A stretch of DNA of 64,000 bases from Ichthyophthirius multifiliis (GCF_000220395.1 NW_004086281.1:1-64000), one strand, 5' to 3'; shown: positions 38,032 through 50,502, numbered from the stretch's first letter. Numbers and translations are program-made. Notes: a model not told the origin generated them from the letters alone.

Positions 38032-39899
38032 ATGGATACAATCATAAAATCATTTGAAGCATAAAAATAACTTCAAAAGAAATATTTAGAAAGCAAATAA
38101 ATAATTTAATTCGATGACGAAAAATATCATTTAAAAGACGAAACTGAACAAAATATAAACGAAAAGCTAATGAGAAAAGAACTTACAAATTTAGGTTTTA
38201 TAAATTTATAAAGGCTCCCTTATTGCAGCGAAAACGGTATATATTTATCAGCTAAAGATAAGAAAACATCATTACGATATGCTATTAAAGGTATAAAAAT
38301 AAGTGAAAATAAAATTGTTAATTAGTATAACCTTGATATTGCAAAATAAGAAGAATTAAATTTACTTTATTGTGACAGTCCTTATATTATTAAATGTTTT
38401 GGTTCAATTTAAGGAAAGGATTTTTATTATCTTAAATTGGAAGAATGTTTAGCTTCTTTGGCTTCAGTTTAAGAACCTTTTAATGAAAATTCATTTATTA
38501 AATACGCTTCAGAAGTTACAAACGGTTTAGCCTATTTACATACAAGAAAAATTATTATTTCAAATTTTAAGTATAATCAAGTACTTATTAATTAATAAGG
38601 AGTTGCTATTTTGAGTATTTTTTAATAAATAATTATAACATCTAAAAAATATTTTTTTAAAAAAATTATTTAAAAAAAGGTGATATATATTATGAATAAT
38701 TAATTTCTTCACAATAATAATCTTCTTCAAAGGTAAGATAATAATTATAGTTAATTCCTTCTAAACTAAAACAAACTTAATAACAATTGAAAGAATAGCA
38801 ATAAAAAGTAATAATAATAATAATAATAATAATAAAGAGAATAATAATAATAAAAAGAACAATAATAAAAGGAATAATAATAAAAAGAATTGTAAGTTGA
38901 AGAAAAAAGAGTTTTGAAACATATATTTAAGATGAGCAAGAAGCTTATTTTATTCAAAAACAAAGTAAAAAAATAATTGTTTTGCACTTGGTAAAATTTT
39001 ATATTAAATGTTATGCGGAGACGTAAAAGCATAAGAAATTAATTAGTCTTAACCTTTTTATATTGATTATATTGAATAAATACATAACTTTAAATATAAA
39101 TAACAAATTAATTATGTAGTATTAGGGCTTCTTTAACATAATTAAAAAAAAAGAATTAATTCTCAAGCTGCTTCTATAGTTCTAAATAATATTTATTTTT
39201 ATGAAATTAGTAGATTTAATTATTATATAGATAATGAATAACAGTAATCCTTAAATGCTAATAAAAATATTGAATTTATAGAAGTTTAGAATAGACGATA
39301 TATCCCTGTAATTTCTAAACAAAGAAAATCTATTCATAGATAAGAAGAAATAGAATATAATACAAGAAGGGATGAAGGAAGTTTCATAAAAGATAATTCA
39401 AGCAGTCATAAAAAATCACCTAATGATGATAATAGGCATAAGTAATAAAACAACATTAAAGATAAAAGACTTAAATCTAATGCAAATTAAAAAAATGCAT
39501 AAGAGAATTCCATTAATAATATTAGCAATAGCAATGTTTAAAATAATCAGGTTAATAATAATGGAAACATTTTTGGAGATGAGTAAATTCTGAAATCAAT
39601 AAATTCTAATAAATAAGCATACTAAGAACATATGGAAAATTATTCAACATAATTATAAAAGTCAAACAACAAAAGTAAATCAATTAATAGAGTGGACAAA
39701 CAAGTATTTTTTATTTTTTTTAATTATTATGAAAAATTAAATTTACATATTTTAGAAATAAAAGGAATATAGAGAATAATTGATGAATAAATGTGTTGAA
39801 TAATGCAATAAATATTTATAAGAAATGAATTTTAAATAAAGATATACAAATTACGTAATTTATAATTTTTTATTTATAAAAAAGGTTCAATAATATTGA
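38032..39899 (+). CDS. protein kinase-like protein, probable pseudokinase
   Basis: ATG 38032 (MDTIIKSFEAQKQLQKKYLE) to TGA 39897-39899, with introns 38615-38679, 38733-38793, 39704-39755 and 39855-39884 (30 nt), about 553 residues. The kinase fold is readable: beta-3 YAIKGIKI keeps the Lys, an alpha-C Glu is present (KQEELNLLY), the hinge reads DFYYLKLEECL, and the C-lobe reads CFALGKILYQMLCGD. The glycine loop is absent. The catalytic loop reads RKIIISNFKYNQVLI where HRDLKPxN is expected, so the catalytic Asp is gone. DFG reads DIY. A Gln-rich insert and a long Ser/Asn-rich tail follow. A6 (38903-38908) and A7 (38967-38973) runs each appear one A short. It is probably a scaffold or regulator. 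Confidence 0.75.
38811..38890 (+). repeat. (TAA)n-rich poly-Gln insert
   Basis: TAA runs interrupted by Lys and Glu codons encode a QQQQ/KEQQQ insert between the activation region and the C-lobe of the pseudokinase. Confidence 0.7.
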
Positions 39900-40238
39900 A
39901 TATATTTTAGAATAATATTGATATAAAAATGGTAAATAATTTTATAAAAATTAAAATATATTATTTGTTATAAAAAGCTTGCAGAAGTAAAAAATATTAA
40001 AATAAATTATCAATAAATACAAATAGTTTGTAAATATTATTATTGATATATAAGAAATAAAAAAATAAATATAGCAAGTAATAATCAATAATTAAAATTA
40101 TTTTAAAAATATAATTTTTAAAGAATGTAAAAAAAAGATATAACTTCTAATTTTTAAAATAAAAAAAATAAGAGAGTAATTTATAAGATAAGAAGAAAAA
40201 AAATTAAATTAATATTAAATTTAGATCGTAAAAAAAAA

Positions 40239-40275
<37 letters not shown>

Positions 40276-41242
40276 ATATATATATATATTTATATATATA
40301 TAAATATTATAATGAAGAAAGTAATGAATATCTAATCAATTTTTTATAGATTAAATTAATAAAAACAGATAGTAATTAATTAATTTTAATATTTTTTTTT
40401 AAATTTAAAATATTTTTATAAAGGGAGAAGTATTTAATATAAACAAATAACTATTTTTAAAGTTTAAATTATTATTAAAGGGAGATGTAAACTCAAAAAT
40501 ATAATGAAATTAAATTAAATATCAAATTATTTATAGAAAGTAATTTATAAATTAACTGATTTAAATATTCAATTTCTATAACTTTATCAGCTAGTAAAAA
40601 TAAATATATTTTAATTAATTTTTTATTTCTTTTAGTGGGTATTAATTATATTAAGAATAAATCTTTAAATTTTAAATATAATCAATATAACAATAGAAAG
40701 TAAATTAAATAAAATTATTTCATTTAATAGTATTTATATTTTTAAGCATGTAATTAAAATTAAATATTTCTTTTGGAAAATTTATATACTTATATAGATT
40801 GTAGACAAATAATATAAAAAACTTATATAAAAAAATAATTAATGATAAACTAGCAAGTAATAGATATAAATTTTATTGTTCAAAAAATAAAATTTCTATA
40901 TTAAAGAGAGTATATACTTAAGCTTATTTGATTAAAATTGTTTATTTATTATTTAAAATAGTTTGATGTAAATATAAATTTTAAAATAAATATAATAAAA
41001 TTTAATTAAATTTTATAATTTTAGGAAAATTACACGAAAGCAAAAGAGTTACTTTAATATTTTTAAGAAACTAAAAGATAGATAGATGAATTTTAGTGAC
41101 ATCAAATATATTTATAATTATTATAATAAATAAAAATTTAATGATAAAAAAATAAAAAATTTATATTAAATTTATTTTAATATAAAAATTAAATTTTATA
41201 CTTATTTTTATTTATATAATTATAAAATAAATAAAAATAAAA
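39900..41242. other. long AT-rich spacer with (TA)n and an exon-like piece
   Basis: A/T sequence with alternating TA at about 40240-40302. At about 41025-41100 a TTTTAG acceptor is followed by a short coherent frame (ENYTKAKELLQYFQETKRQI) ending in TGA. It looks like a final coiled-coil exon without an assignable upstream partner. Confidence 0.45.
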
Positions 41243-41625
41243 ATGTTATCTTAGTCTATTCCAACTAAAATAGTACCTTCTAAATGGGTTTTAAATATAA
41301 ATCCTCCTTAAATTGGTTTAGTATATAAACTGAATGAAAAATACAAAAAAAAAAGATTATATATAATAGAATTAAATGATTTAATTAATATATAAGATAA
41401 TGTAAAAATTGCTAATAAATTATTTGAAGAGCATCCCCTATATTTAAGAAAAAACTTAATAAAATTTGAATAAGTTGTTGGATTAATATAAAAAATTAAA
41501 GAAGGAATTTAAAGTAAAAAATAAAATAAATATATTTTTTTAAATTTTTATTAGCTTGTAATGAAAATGATTTTGATCCTTATAATTAATAATTTGAAGA
41601 AATTTCCGACAATGATTTAATTTGA
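41243..41625 (+). CDS. CEP19: CEP19-like centrosomal/basal body protein
   Basis: ATG 41243 to TGA 41623-41625 with one 41-nt intron (41514-41554) gives 113 residues. CEP19 family features are in order: a PPQIGLVYKL strand where human CEP19 has PPAIILIYE, a basic KKKRLYIIEL stretch, a helix with ANKLFEEHPLYLRKNL, then FEQVVGLIQKIKEG and an acidic end (NENDFDPYNQQFEEISDNDL). CEP19 works with FOP/CEP350 at centrioles and recruits RABL2 and IFT-B at the ciliary base. The protein is shorter than the human one (about 165 residues), lacking the C-terminal extension. It agrees with the other ciliary genes in this window. Confidence 0.82.
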
Positions 41626-41779
41626 TTATATTTTTAAAAATCATTTAAATTATTTATTATATAAAAAATCAAAATTAAAAATCAATCATTTAATAAAAAA
41701 ATTAAATTAAAATATATTTTTCTTTACTAATAAAGATTTTTTACAAATAAATAATTTATTTATATATTTTTATTTAATT

Positions 41780-42372
41780 TCATATTTTAATTTCTATAGG
41801 TTAAGACTTGTTTCCACTAGTTGTTAGAATTATAGGTTTCTCGTTTATATTTTCTTCACCTAAAACAGCTTATCTTAATTATTATTCAAGGCCTTATATT
41901 CTTTTAAGTTCTATATCAATACATTAATTCATTGTTTTATATTATGTCTCACACCCTTAAATACTTAAAATTAATATTTAATTTAATACTAATTTAAATG
42001 TTTTTTTTAGAAAATACTCTATATTTCTCCTTCTATTTTCTGCTGCTACGACTTATAAACTCATACAATACTATAAATCGCATGCTTAATCTCTACATAT
42101 CTTAAATTAAATAAAATAAAATAAATTTTAATAATAATTTTTGGATTTTAAATTTTTACTAATTCAGCAACCGTATTATGTGTTATATTTGGAGAACTTT
42201 TTATTTAATTAATATACACATTTGGTGATCGGCATATACTATATAGTTCTAAATGGTGCTTTTTATCCTTTTTTCTATCTAAATCTTTTTATACATTAAT
42301 CCATAATTAATTATTATTATAGGGATCTGAATAATATGATTTTTAATATCTTTGCCAATATCTTTCTGTCAT
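41780..42372 (-). CDS. twin CX9C (CHCH-type) protein, probably mitochondrial
   Basis: ATG 42372 (MTERYWQRYQKSYYSDPYNN) to TGA 41782-41780. A 59-nt intron at 42101-42159 joins THNTVAEL to ICRDQACDLQYC. The core holds two CX9C motifs: CRDQACDLQYC (with an extra internal Cys) and CETQYKTMNQC. Twin CX9C proteins are imported by the MIA40 relay into the mitochondrial intermembrane space, where many assist cytochrome oxidase assembly. A frame-neutral 54-nt intron between the motifs would bring them to the usual spacing. The result is 159 residues spliced or 177 unspliced. The N-terminal extension and the tail after the second motif are unusual. The family member cannot be named. Confidence 0.7.
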
Positions 42373-42788
42373 TTTAATTTTTTTTAATTTAATTTAATTA
42401 ATAAATATTATTTTACTATATAATAAAAAATTCATAATAATTTTATTTTTAAAATTAAATATTTTAGAAATGTATGTTTAATTAATAAAATATTATTTTA
42501 ATTTTTAATATGAATATGAATATGAATTAAAAATTCAAAAAAAAATATATATAGTATGGAAAAATATTTTAATTGCTTATAAATCTTATTTTTGTAATTT
42601 ATATTAATAATTTAAAAAATTAGAAAAATAAAAAATTTTGAAAGTAAATATTTTTTATAAGATATAAAAATAATTATTAAATAAATATAAATTTTCAATT
42701 AATTTATTTAAATTGAGTTCTTCTAAATTATAATTATATTCATTAAACTAATCCACAGTTAATTTAATTATATTTTTTATAAGTAGAT
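42373..42788. other. AT-rich spacer
   Basis: No gene is supported in these 416 bases. Confidence 0.5.
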
Positions 42789-43254
42789 TCAAGTCGAAAA
42801 TTAATATTTGGAGTATTATATTAAGTTGTGAATATAGAAATTAAACCAAGTCTTTTTATTTCTTTAATAAGTTTTATAGTTTAATACAATGTTAATACAA
42901 TAAAGAGCTAAAACCATACAATTAACCCTTCTCTAAATTTTATCAATGTATTTAGCTTTTAATAGTTTTAATATCAGATTACAAATTTAAGTTAGTAATT
43001 AAACTTCCTTTTTTTAAAAATCTACGTATTAAGCAATCCCCATAATATAAATTAATATTAAGATTCATTTAGGTAAATTAGAATTTATTTGTTTTATTGT
43101 TTTCATTAACTAGCTTTAATATTTTTAATAAGCTATAAAACTAAGTTTCTTTAGTTAAAAGCAAGTTATAACTCTATCTATTGATACCAATAATTTTTTA
43201 ATTATCACATAAGAAATGATAACTTTAATCAAATTTATATTTTTAAATTCCCAT
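42789..43254 (-). CDS. hypothetical protein of about 150 residues
   Basis: ATG 43254 (MGIQKYKFDQSYHFLCDNQK) to TGA 42791-42789. The second half reads like a folded helical domain (CLIRRFLKKEVQLLTQICNL, KAKYIDKIQRRVNCMVLALY). The two halves join only if the T7 run at 43009-43015 (plus strand) has six bases; as given, the total is one base too long. No family is recognised. The tryptophan- and cysteine-containing helical composition argues for a real gene or a recent remnant rather than chance open sequence. Confidence 0.45.
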
Positions 43255-43741
43255 TTTTTTTTTTATAACTTAAAAAATTTTAAGAAAAAGTAATTATTAC
43301 AAAAATTTAAATGTTTTCATTTATTTTTTTTAATATTATTAAAAATAAAAATGAACAATGTTTATAATCACTATTAATTAAAGATAAATAAAAATTTAAT
43401 TTAGTTTTTTATACAACTTTATTTTTAATATATTTTAAATTTCGAATATAATTAATTATTTATTAAAACAATTGATATTTTACTAAAAATGTTTTAAAAA
43501 TAATTTTTTTTACATTTTACTAAATAAATTTTAAATATTTATAATATAAAATATATACATTCAACTAAATTTAAACAGAAACATAATTTTTTTAAAAATA
43601 TAGAGACTCAATATAAAAAAGAACTATTTTAACATAATCAAACATTTTATTTTTTTTAAAAAAAACTTTAAATTATAAATCTAAGAATTAATTTTCTTAC
43701 ATAAACCAATATTAATTATTTATTGAAATTTTATATAGTTA
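43255..43741. other. AT-rich spacer
   Basis: Very AT-rich. TGA is rare by composition alone, so the open frames seen here mean little. No gene called. Confidence 0.5.
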
Positions 43742-44419
43742 TCACGAAATATCACTATATGGTATTTTCTCATTTGCAATTTAGTTATAAGATTTAATAA
43801 ACACATCTTTATCTTCCAAAGTAATATTTTATTCTTCCAATGTTATATTATATTTAAATTCTGGACCAAAATTAAATTTTACTTTCGCATGCATATATAA
43901 AGATACTCCTGCATAATAAAAACCCTATTTAATATTTTCAAACGCTTTTCCTTAGCAAACTCCATTTAAAAAAAAGTAAATTAAACTGTTTTCATTCACT
44001 TCATTATTATTGTCTGCAACTAATTTTCCTTTATATTTAATTTTAGGTTTTGGTGGAGACATATACATTAAAACGCCTATTACATCTCCTATATTATAAC
44101 CATTTCCATATTCATAACTAACTCCATTATTTAATATGTGCCCATCCCTATCTCTATAACAATATGAAATTTCTTCTGCACCTAAAGGTAATTCCATATT
44201 GCATTTATTTAGGCCAACTCCTATTCGAACATGTGGCTGTACTTCATTAAATGGTAAAGGAAGTTTTGGTGGTAATATTTCTACTTCCCAATAATATAAA
44301 CCCTCAAATATTGGCATTTCTGAAAATACAGTGCACCAACCTTAATAACCTACTACAGTATTTTCTTAAACTAATTCGATTGTTTTACTTTTATATGTCT
44401 CTGATAATTTCATTAGCAT
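43742..44419 (-). CDS. SPRY-domain protein, ASH2L-like
   Basis: A clean intronless frame of 226 codons runs from ATG 44419 to TGA 43744-43742. The whole protein is one B30.2/SPRY fold: GWCTVFSEMPIFEGLYYWEV, VRIGVGLNKCNMELPLGAEE, ISYCYRDRDGHI, YGNGYNIGDVIGVLMYM, then YFFLNGVCQGKAFENIKQGF, YYAGVSLYMHAKVKFNFGPE. The order and the long loop between the two halves match the SPRY domain of ASH2L, the WRAD subunit that activates MLL/SET1 H3K4 methyltransferases. The PHD/winged-helix N terminus of animal ASH2L is missing, so this is a SPRY-only version or a different SPRY protein. Chromatin function is inferred from similarity only. Confidence 0.82.
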
Positions 44420-44862
44420 TTTCTTACTTTAAAATTATTTAAAAAAAAAAAAAAAAAAAAAATATTTATTAGATTTTTTTTATTTAAATAAACTATAATA
44501 TTTATAATAAATTTTCTCCAAAATTTATTTTTTTTATAAAAAAAATATTACATAAATATATTATAAAATAATGCTCTTAGCTTTTTTAAAAAAAATGAAA
44601 AAAAATAAAATTACAAATAATATTAATTATTTTGATGTTTTTTTATTTGTTCTGTTTTTTTTTTTTTTAAAAAAAAAAACTTAATCAACAAAATAGAGGT
44701 GACTGACTTTTTTATTTTAAGTTTTATTTTGAAAAAAATACAGAAAAAATAAAAAACATCATTTAAAGTAATATAACACTCTGTTTGAATACATTTTGAA
44801 TTTGAAATTGTTTTATAAATATATTTTTATACTAAAGTTTTTTGGCTTTAATAAATATTAAA
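44420..44862. other. AT-rich spacer with homopolymers
   Basis: Contains a 20-base poly(A) at about 44442-44461 and several shorter A and T runs. No gene. Confidence 0.6.
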
Positions 44863-47229
44863 TCATAAAAATTAAATCTAATTATCTTCAGAATGATTTT
44901 AATTAATCCTCCAAAAGTTAAATACCAAACATTCACTTTAAATCTCCTAATCATAGTCTCTATAATTTTAAAATATATATAAATTATCCAAATAAAATAA
45001 TTTTTAAAAAAAATACGTAATTTATTAAAATTTTTCCTCAGCTTCTTAATCATCACTATCTAAATCATTCTCTTCAATTTCATTAATTTCAGCTTTGTTT
45101 TACTATTGAAAATAAGTGCTAAAATTCTATTATTTTTTAAAAAAAATTAAAAAAGTGTTATTTTTTTGAATAAAAAATAACATCATATATTTTTTATATA
45201 TCAATTTCTAATTTATGTTCATTAAATTAATCATTTTCTTTCATTTTTTTAGGATCAGATCCTCCAAGTTATTAATCTTCAATAGTTTGTATTTTAAAAA
45301 ACTTTTCATTTAAATATATACTCCAGTTTTTATTTTATTTTTTATAATTTTCTATTTCTTAATTAGAATTATCTTATAATTTTCTAGCTAAATTAGTCAA
45401 AAACCCAATATAACCTTTTCTAATACTATTTTTCATAGCTTATCCTTTACAAAATTCATCTTAAGAGTTTTATGATATAAAGTCCAGTATATTGAATTTT
45501 TCGAACATATATTTTTTTACAATATCTGATTTGTGCTCATAAATAATATTTAATCCATCAGTTATAATTTTATCTGCAAAGCAATGTAATAAATTATTCC
45601 AAGGATATTTTAACATTAATTCCTTTCAAAAAAAGAAAAAAAAAAAGTGATATATATATTAATAAAGTAATTTTAATTACTAAAATTATTTGAAAGATAT
45701 TATTCTAAACAATTTTTTCAATAAAAGTTATATTTTCAGTTTTCATTATTTAAGAAATTAATTCAATTATTTTTAACTTTCCTATACTAAAAGGTATTAT
45801 TTAGTCACCATAAGTGGTTTAATGACCATAGTTTTCCTGTTTAACTTAAATAATATCTATTAATTTAGAAAGATTTTCAAAAAATAAATTTTAAGCAGGC
45901 ATTACTAATTTTTCATTATCAAGCTTAGCATCATGCTCTTCAGATAATTTATGTTTTATGATTTTTTATTTATTACAATAATAATATAATACTTATAAAA
46001 GATTATTAGCTTCACAAGTCAAATATTTACTTTCTAAAACTCCTTAAAAATAAATTTTTATACATTCATCATTTAATAAAAAAATTAAACAAGTTTAAAT
46101 GCATATATTATTATTATTATTATTTAGATGCTATTAAAATATTTCGCTAATTATAAAGCATATATTTTCTTTTTCTACTCCATCTAATTCATTTATATTT
46201 TTTAATTTTTAATGTAATTAATCTAAAATAAATATTCTATATTCCTTTTTTAAAAAATAATATAAAATATAAATAAAATATACTTTAAATTCGTCTATTT
46301 CATTATTAGAATCAGTTCCTACATTAATCAAAAGTTTTAGAAGTATTTCAGAAATACTTTTATTTTTTATGTGCTTTACTAAATTTTGTAAAAAATTTAA
46401 ATTCTCTCCAATAAATTTAAAAATCTTTTAATTATATTTGAAAAATAATTAATTCATTATTTTTGCTTTATTAATAAAAATGATTTTTACATGTCCGTTT
46501 GCAGTAAGTATATTATTCATAGCTTTATTAAAATAACCTGCCGAAGTGTCGTTTAATTCATTATCTGTATCTAAAAAACTAAGTAATTACTATATATATT
46601 CTTTTCCACTTATAATTATTTTAGGACTAATTTTTAAATCTTTAATTAGATTATCTTTATAACATTATTAAGGACTATTGTATCTACTAGCACGTCTGTT
46701 TTTATAATTTTATTTATTTTCATCTTGTTTATTTTTAATTTAAGTTTGAGCTAATTCCTTAATAATTAAAAAAAAAAAATTAAATTCATGTAATTTTTTT
46801 AAACTTTTTAATCAATATCAATGTCACTTATATCAAAAAATAAATTTTCAATTCCTTTTAATTATTACCCAAGTATTTCGCTTGATATAAAAGGATACTT
46901 ATAAATCTTTTTATCGTCATTACAATCTCTTGAAGGTACTTTTACTACATAATCAATAATTTATTACAAAAATTGGTTATTGTATTATAAACTTCAAAAA
47001 AAAAGAAAAAATTATTAATTAATGAAATATTAATATTTTAAATATATTTTTACAATAATATAAATTATCCAGAGTTTTATTTTATTTCATTAATAATATT
47101 TTCGGTGTCTAAAAGTTATTCAACTGTTAATTTTTCTTACTTTAATATATTTTACAAATTTTAACAATTAGCATAACCGAAATTGTTCCAAAAGGATCTT
47201 GATTTTAATTTATAAAAATTTATGGACAT
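44863..47229 (-). CDS. SAPS-family PP6 regulatory subunit (PPP6R/SAP-like)
   Basis: SAPS proteins bind the Sit4/PP6 phosphatase catalytic subunit. The start at ATG 47229 is supported by the family N terminus (SINFYKLKSRSFWNNFGY, then TVEQLLDTENIINEIKQN). Later blocks match in order: FLQQIIDYVVKVPSRD, KYPFISSEILGQQLKGIENL, the SAPS heart KYPWNNLLHCFADKII, FEKFNILDFI, RKGYIGFLTNLARKLQDN and NWSIYLNEKFFKIQTIEDQQ. An acidic tail (EINEIEENDLDSDDQEAEEK) precedes TGA 44865-44863. Several introns break the gene; their exact borders are not resolved. The whole SAPS domain appears present, so the gene looks intact. Confidence 0.85.
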
Positions 47230-47629
47230 AAATAAAAAACAAAGTTAAATATAATTTGAAATTACCCATAAAACATATTAATACTTTTTATTTGGTAAAT
47301 AATAATTTTAATATTAAATATTTTTTAGTTATTTAATTAAATACTTAATAAAAAGTAATAATAAATTATAAAATAGATATATTTATTACTATATTAATAT
47401 TTATATTTTTTTTAGTAATTATATTTTTATTATATTAAATTAATTGAAATATGTATTATATTTTTATTAAATATATTTAATTATTATAAATAAATATATT
47501 ATTTATAATTTTTTTTTTTATTTATTTAAAATAAAGATAATATTGAGCAAGATTTTATAAAAATATCTGTTTAATTTAAAAAAAAGTTATTGATATTTAA
47601 TAAGTTTAAATACTTTTAATTCAATTTTT
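47230..47629. other. AT-rich spacer
   Basis: About 400 bases of A/T between two minus-strand genes. It should hold the promoter of the SAPS gene. Nothing recognisable. Confidence 0.55.
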
Positions 47630-50213
47630 TCAAACTAGTTTTACTTCATTAATGTTATTTGATTTTATTTTTCTTAATTTTTTAAATTTTTTTTAATTTA
47701 AAAATTTAAGAGCCTTCTATTTTATTTCATTAATTTTAAGGAATATATCTTAATTTTAATTTGAGTCTGGATTTTTATTTTATTCTATGAATTAAATAAA
47801 TTCTTAAATTCTATAATCGCCTGCATTTTAATATTAAACTGCTAAATCTTCAATTTAGTCTTCCTTAATTACTAAAGTTTATATTAATTATTCAATCTTC
47901 TTCAAATATGAACAATTATCATTATAAATAATATTATATTATTTTTATAATTCATTATTATCATCTCTTTTTAACTTTATTTCTAAATTTTTAATGAATA
48001 AATCATGTAAACAATCATTTAACTTTTAATACATAAAATTTATTAATTTAATTTTTTCAGGATCACTTTCATTTTACATTAAAATAAAATAATGATCTTA
48101 AAATGTGTTTTATTCTTCTTTTAAATTTTAGATTTTATTTATAATTCTTTTTTATTATTCAAATTCAATTTTTAGTTTTTTAAATTAATTTTTAAGATCT
48201 TAATATTTTTATATTTGTTTTTATTTTTCTTATTCTATAATTTAAGCATCGCCTAACTAAAATCCTTAAATAATAGTTTAAACTTATTTATCTTAAATAT
48301 ATTATAATTTTTATTTAGTTTGAACGTTATTTTATTATTCAATCGGTATTATATTTTCAACATTTTTAATATCTTCAACCCTAATATTATTTTCTTTTTT
48401 GACATTTTATTATTTTTTTGATAACGAATTAACTTTTATAATATTTTCATTTTTTTTTTCATTTTGTGTTTTTTAGAAATTATCAATACTAATATGGTTT
48501 TAGGTATTTTTTTTTAATTATCTTAATGATTTATTTAATTGACATCAATATATTAATTTTAATTCTAATAATTTTTATCTTGTTATTATTAACTTTAATT
48601 AATAACCTATTCAGAATGTGAAAAACTATTAAAATTAGAAGAATTTTCTTATTTTTTAAATTTCTTAATTTTATTTTAAAGATATTTATTAAGATTCTCT
48701 AAACATTAAATTTCATCTTACATTCTAGAATATGAATTCTACATTTATTAAATTTGTGTTTTTAACTATGTTAATTCTGTTTCCTAATTTAAAATTTTTT
48801 AAATATTTTATTAATTTATCGTTTGAAACGTTTAATATTATTCGTTCTCTTAATTTTTTTATTCTTATATTTATTTAATTTATTTTGTTTGTTCTTGAAT
48901 AGTTTATAGATGATTTTCATTCTTTTAATTTAAAGAATTAATAAATTATTCCATTTCATTAATTTTTGTGTTTAATTAATTTATTTTTGTTTAATATATT
49001 TCACATTATTTGCATTAATATTATTTTTTTTCAAGGTGCTGTCTATAATTTTCGTGAAAAATAACCGAATATTATTGTATATTTTTTTATTAAAAATATT
49101 TAAATTCTACATATTTTATAATATTTTATTCTATTATTTAATGATTTAAATTGCTTTCTCTTATTTATTATTATTATTAAATGTAGCAATCCATTATATA
49201 AAATATTAAATTATTTAAACTAAATTATTATCCATGGTTAATTAATTCATCCCAGATTAAATATAAAGTTTAAATATTAAAAATATTTATTCCAAATTAA
49301 TTAATATTTCTTTCTAGGTTTCCTTTAACATAATGAATGAGAATTATTTTATCAATCAAAGAATTCAATTACAAATGTTTAATAACTAAATAGTAACTTT
49401 TTATTTGATTTTCTATTTATTCTTTTTAACAATAAATATAATTCATAAACCAAAATGCAGAGTCCTGTTCAAATAAACATAGGCAAAACAAAGCTACATG
49501 CAAGATATCATCATTATATTTTATATTTTGATTTTTAAGAAAAAATGCCATAATAAGTTAAAATACTAATTCTGAATAATTATCCATAATTTTACAATAA
49601 TAAATGAATTCTTTTAACGAATAATTACAAGAGTTTTCAATACTTTTTATAATCTCAATTATTTTTTTCTTATTAGTTAATATATTCATAATATCTTAAA
49701 TATTATTTTTATTTTATGTTTATAAATTTTAAAGTTTTTATATTTCGTTTAATAAACTATTATATTCATTTAAAGACTAATCTTTGTTATATATTCCTAA
49801 TTTTTTAAGCCATTATTCACCTATCTTGCTATCATGATTAAATTAAATCTAAAATTATAAATAATATTAAAAAATTAATATATAATATTAATTATATTTT
49901 AAAATATATTAATAATTTTTGAAATAATAATAAATTAAACACTATTGTTTCTAATTAATTTGATTATAAAAACTTATTATTCTTTACAAATATTACAACA
50001 TCTATGCTTAGATTAGATAACTACATGAAAACTTTTAATTACTATTGTGCAAGCTTTTTCCGAGCATTTACTACAAACTGCACGGATACATCTTTTGCAT
50101 TAATATTCCTATAATATGATATTTTTAAATTTTTATTCACATATTTCACAATATTCTTTTATTCCTCTTTAATTATATATAGGAAATTTGATAAATGATG
50201 TATTTTCAGACAT
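47630..50213 (-). CDS. FYVE-like zinc finger + TBC-like + coiled-coil protein
   Basis: ATG 50213 (MSENTSFIKFPIYNQRGIKE) to TGA 47632-47630, intron 49849-49940 (92 nt), about 830 residues. Residues 20-75 form a zinc finger with FYVE-type spacing (CEICEQKF, YQCKRCIRAVCSKCS, HRCCNICKEQ) but without the R(R/K)HHCR basic motif, so PI3P binding is doubtful. Residues of about 110-330 resemble the C-terminal half of a TBC Rab-GAP domain (CLCLFEQDSAFWFMNYIY, IHYVKGNLERNINQFGINIF, LYLIWDELINHG). The catalytic Arg and Gln fingers are not evident. The remainder is Gln-rich coiled coil. A T6 run (48469-48474, plus strand) appears one base short. The TBC call rests on pattern only. Confidence 0.65.
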
Positions 50214-50430
50214 TATAAGAAAATACAAATTTAATTAAAATTTTATCTTTTTTTAATATATTTCTTAAAATTTTACAATAAAATTTAAGTATCATATGAA
50301 AATTATAATTATAAATAAATATAATATATTAATAGTTATTTATAATAATATAATATATTGTGTTTTTATAATATAAAAAACAATCTAATATAAGTTTATC
50401 TTAATAACAAATATTGTATAATAAATTTAT

Positions 50431-50502
50431 TTAATTTATTTAATTTAATTAAATTTAATTTAATTTAATTTAATTTAATTTAATTTAATTTAATTTAATT
50501 TT
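50431..50502 (+). repeat. (TTTAA)n minisatellite
   Basis: About 14 nearly perfect copies of a five-base unit in the spacer upstream of the ABHD17-like gene. Confidence 0.85.

Noticed and set aside
38766-39032. Minus-strand frame with a long Tyr tract
   Set aside because: It is the antisense of the poly-Gln (TAA) insert of the pseudokinase.
40240-40302. Long (TA)n tract as a possible telomere or terminal inverted repeat
   Set aside because: Simple alternating TA with no G-rich telomeric units and no paired copy at another boundary.
42373-43741. Long TGA-free plus-strand frames
   Set aside because: TGA is rare at this base composition; the plus frames lack any protein-like pattern, while part of the minus strand looks coding.
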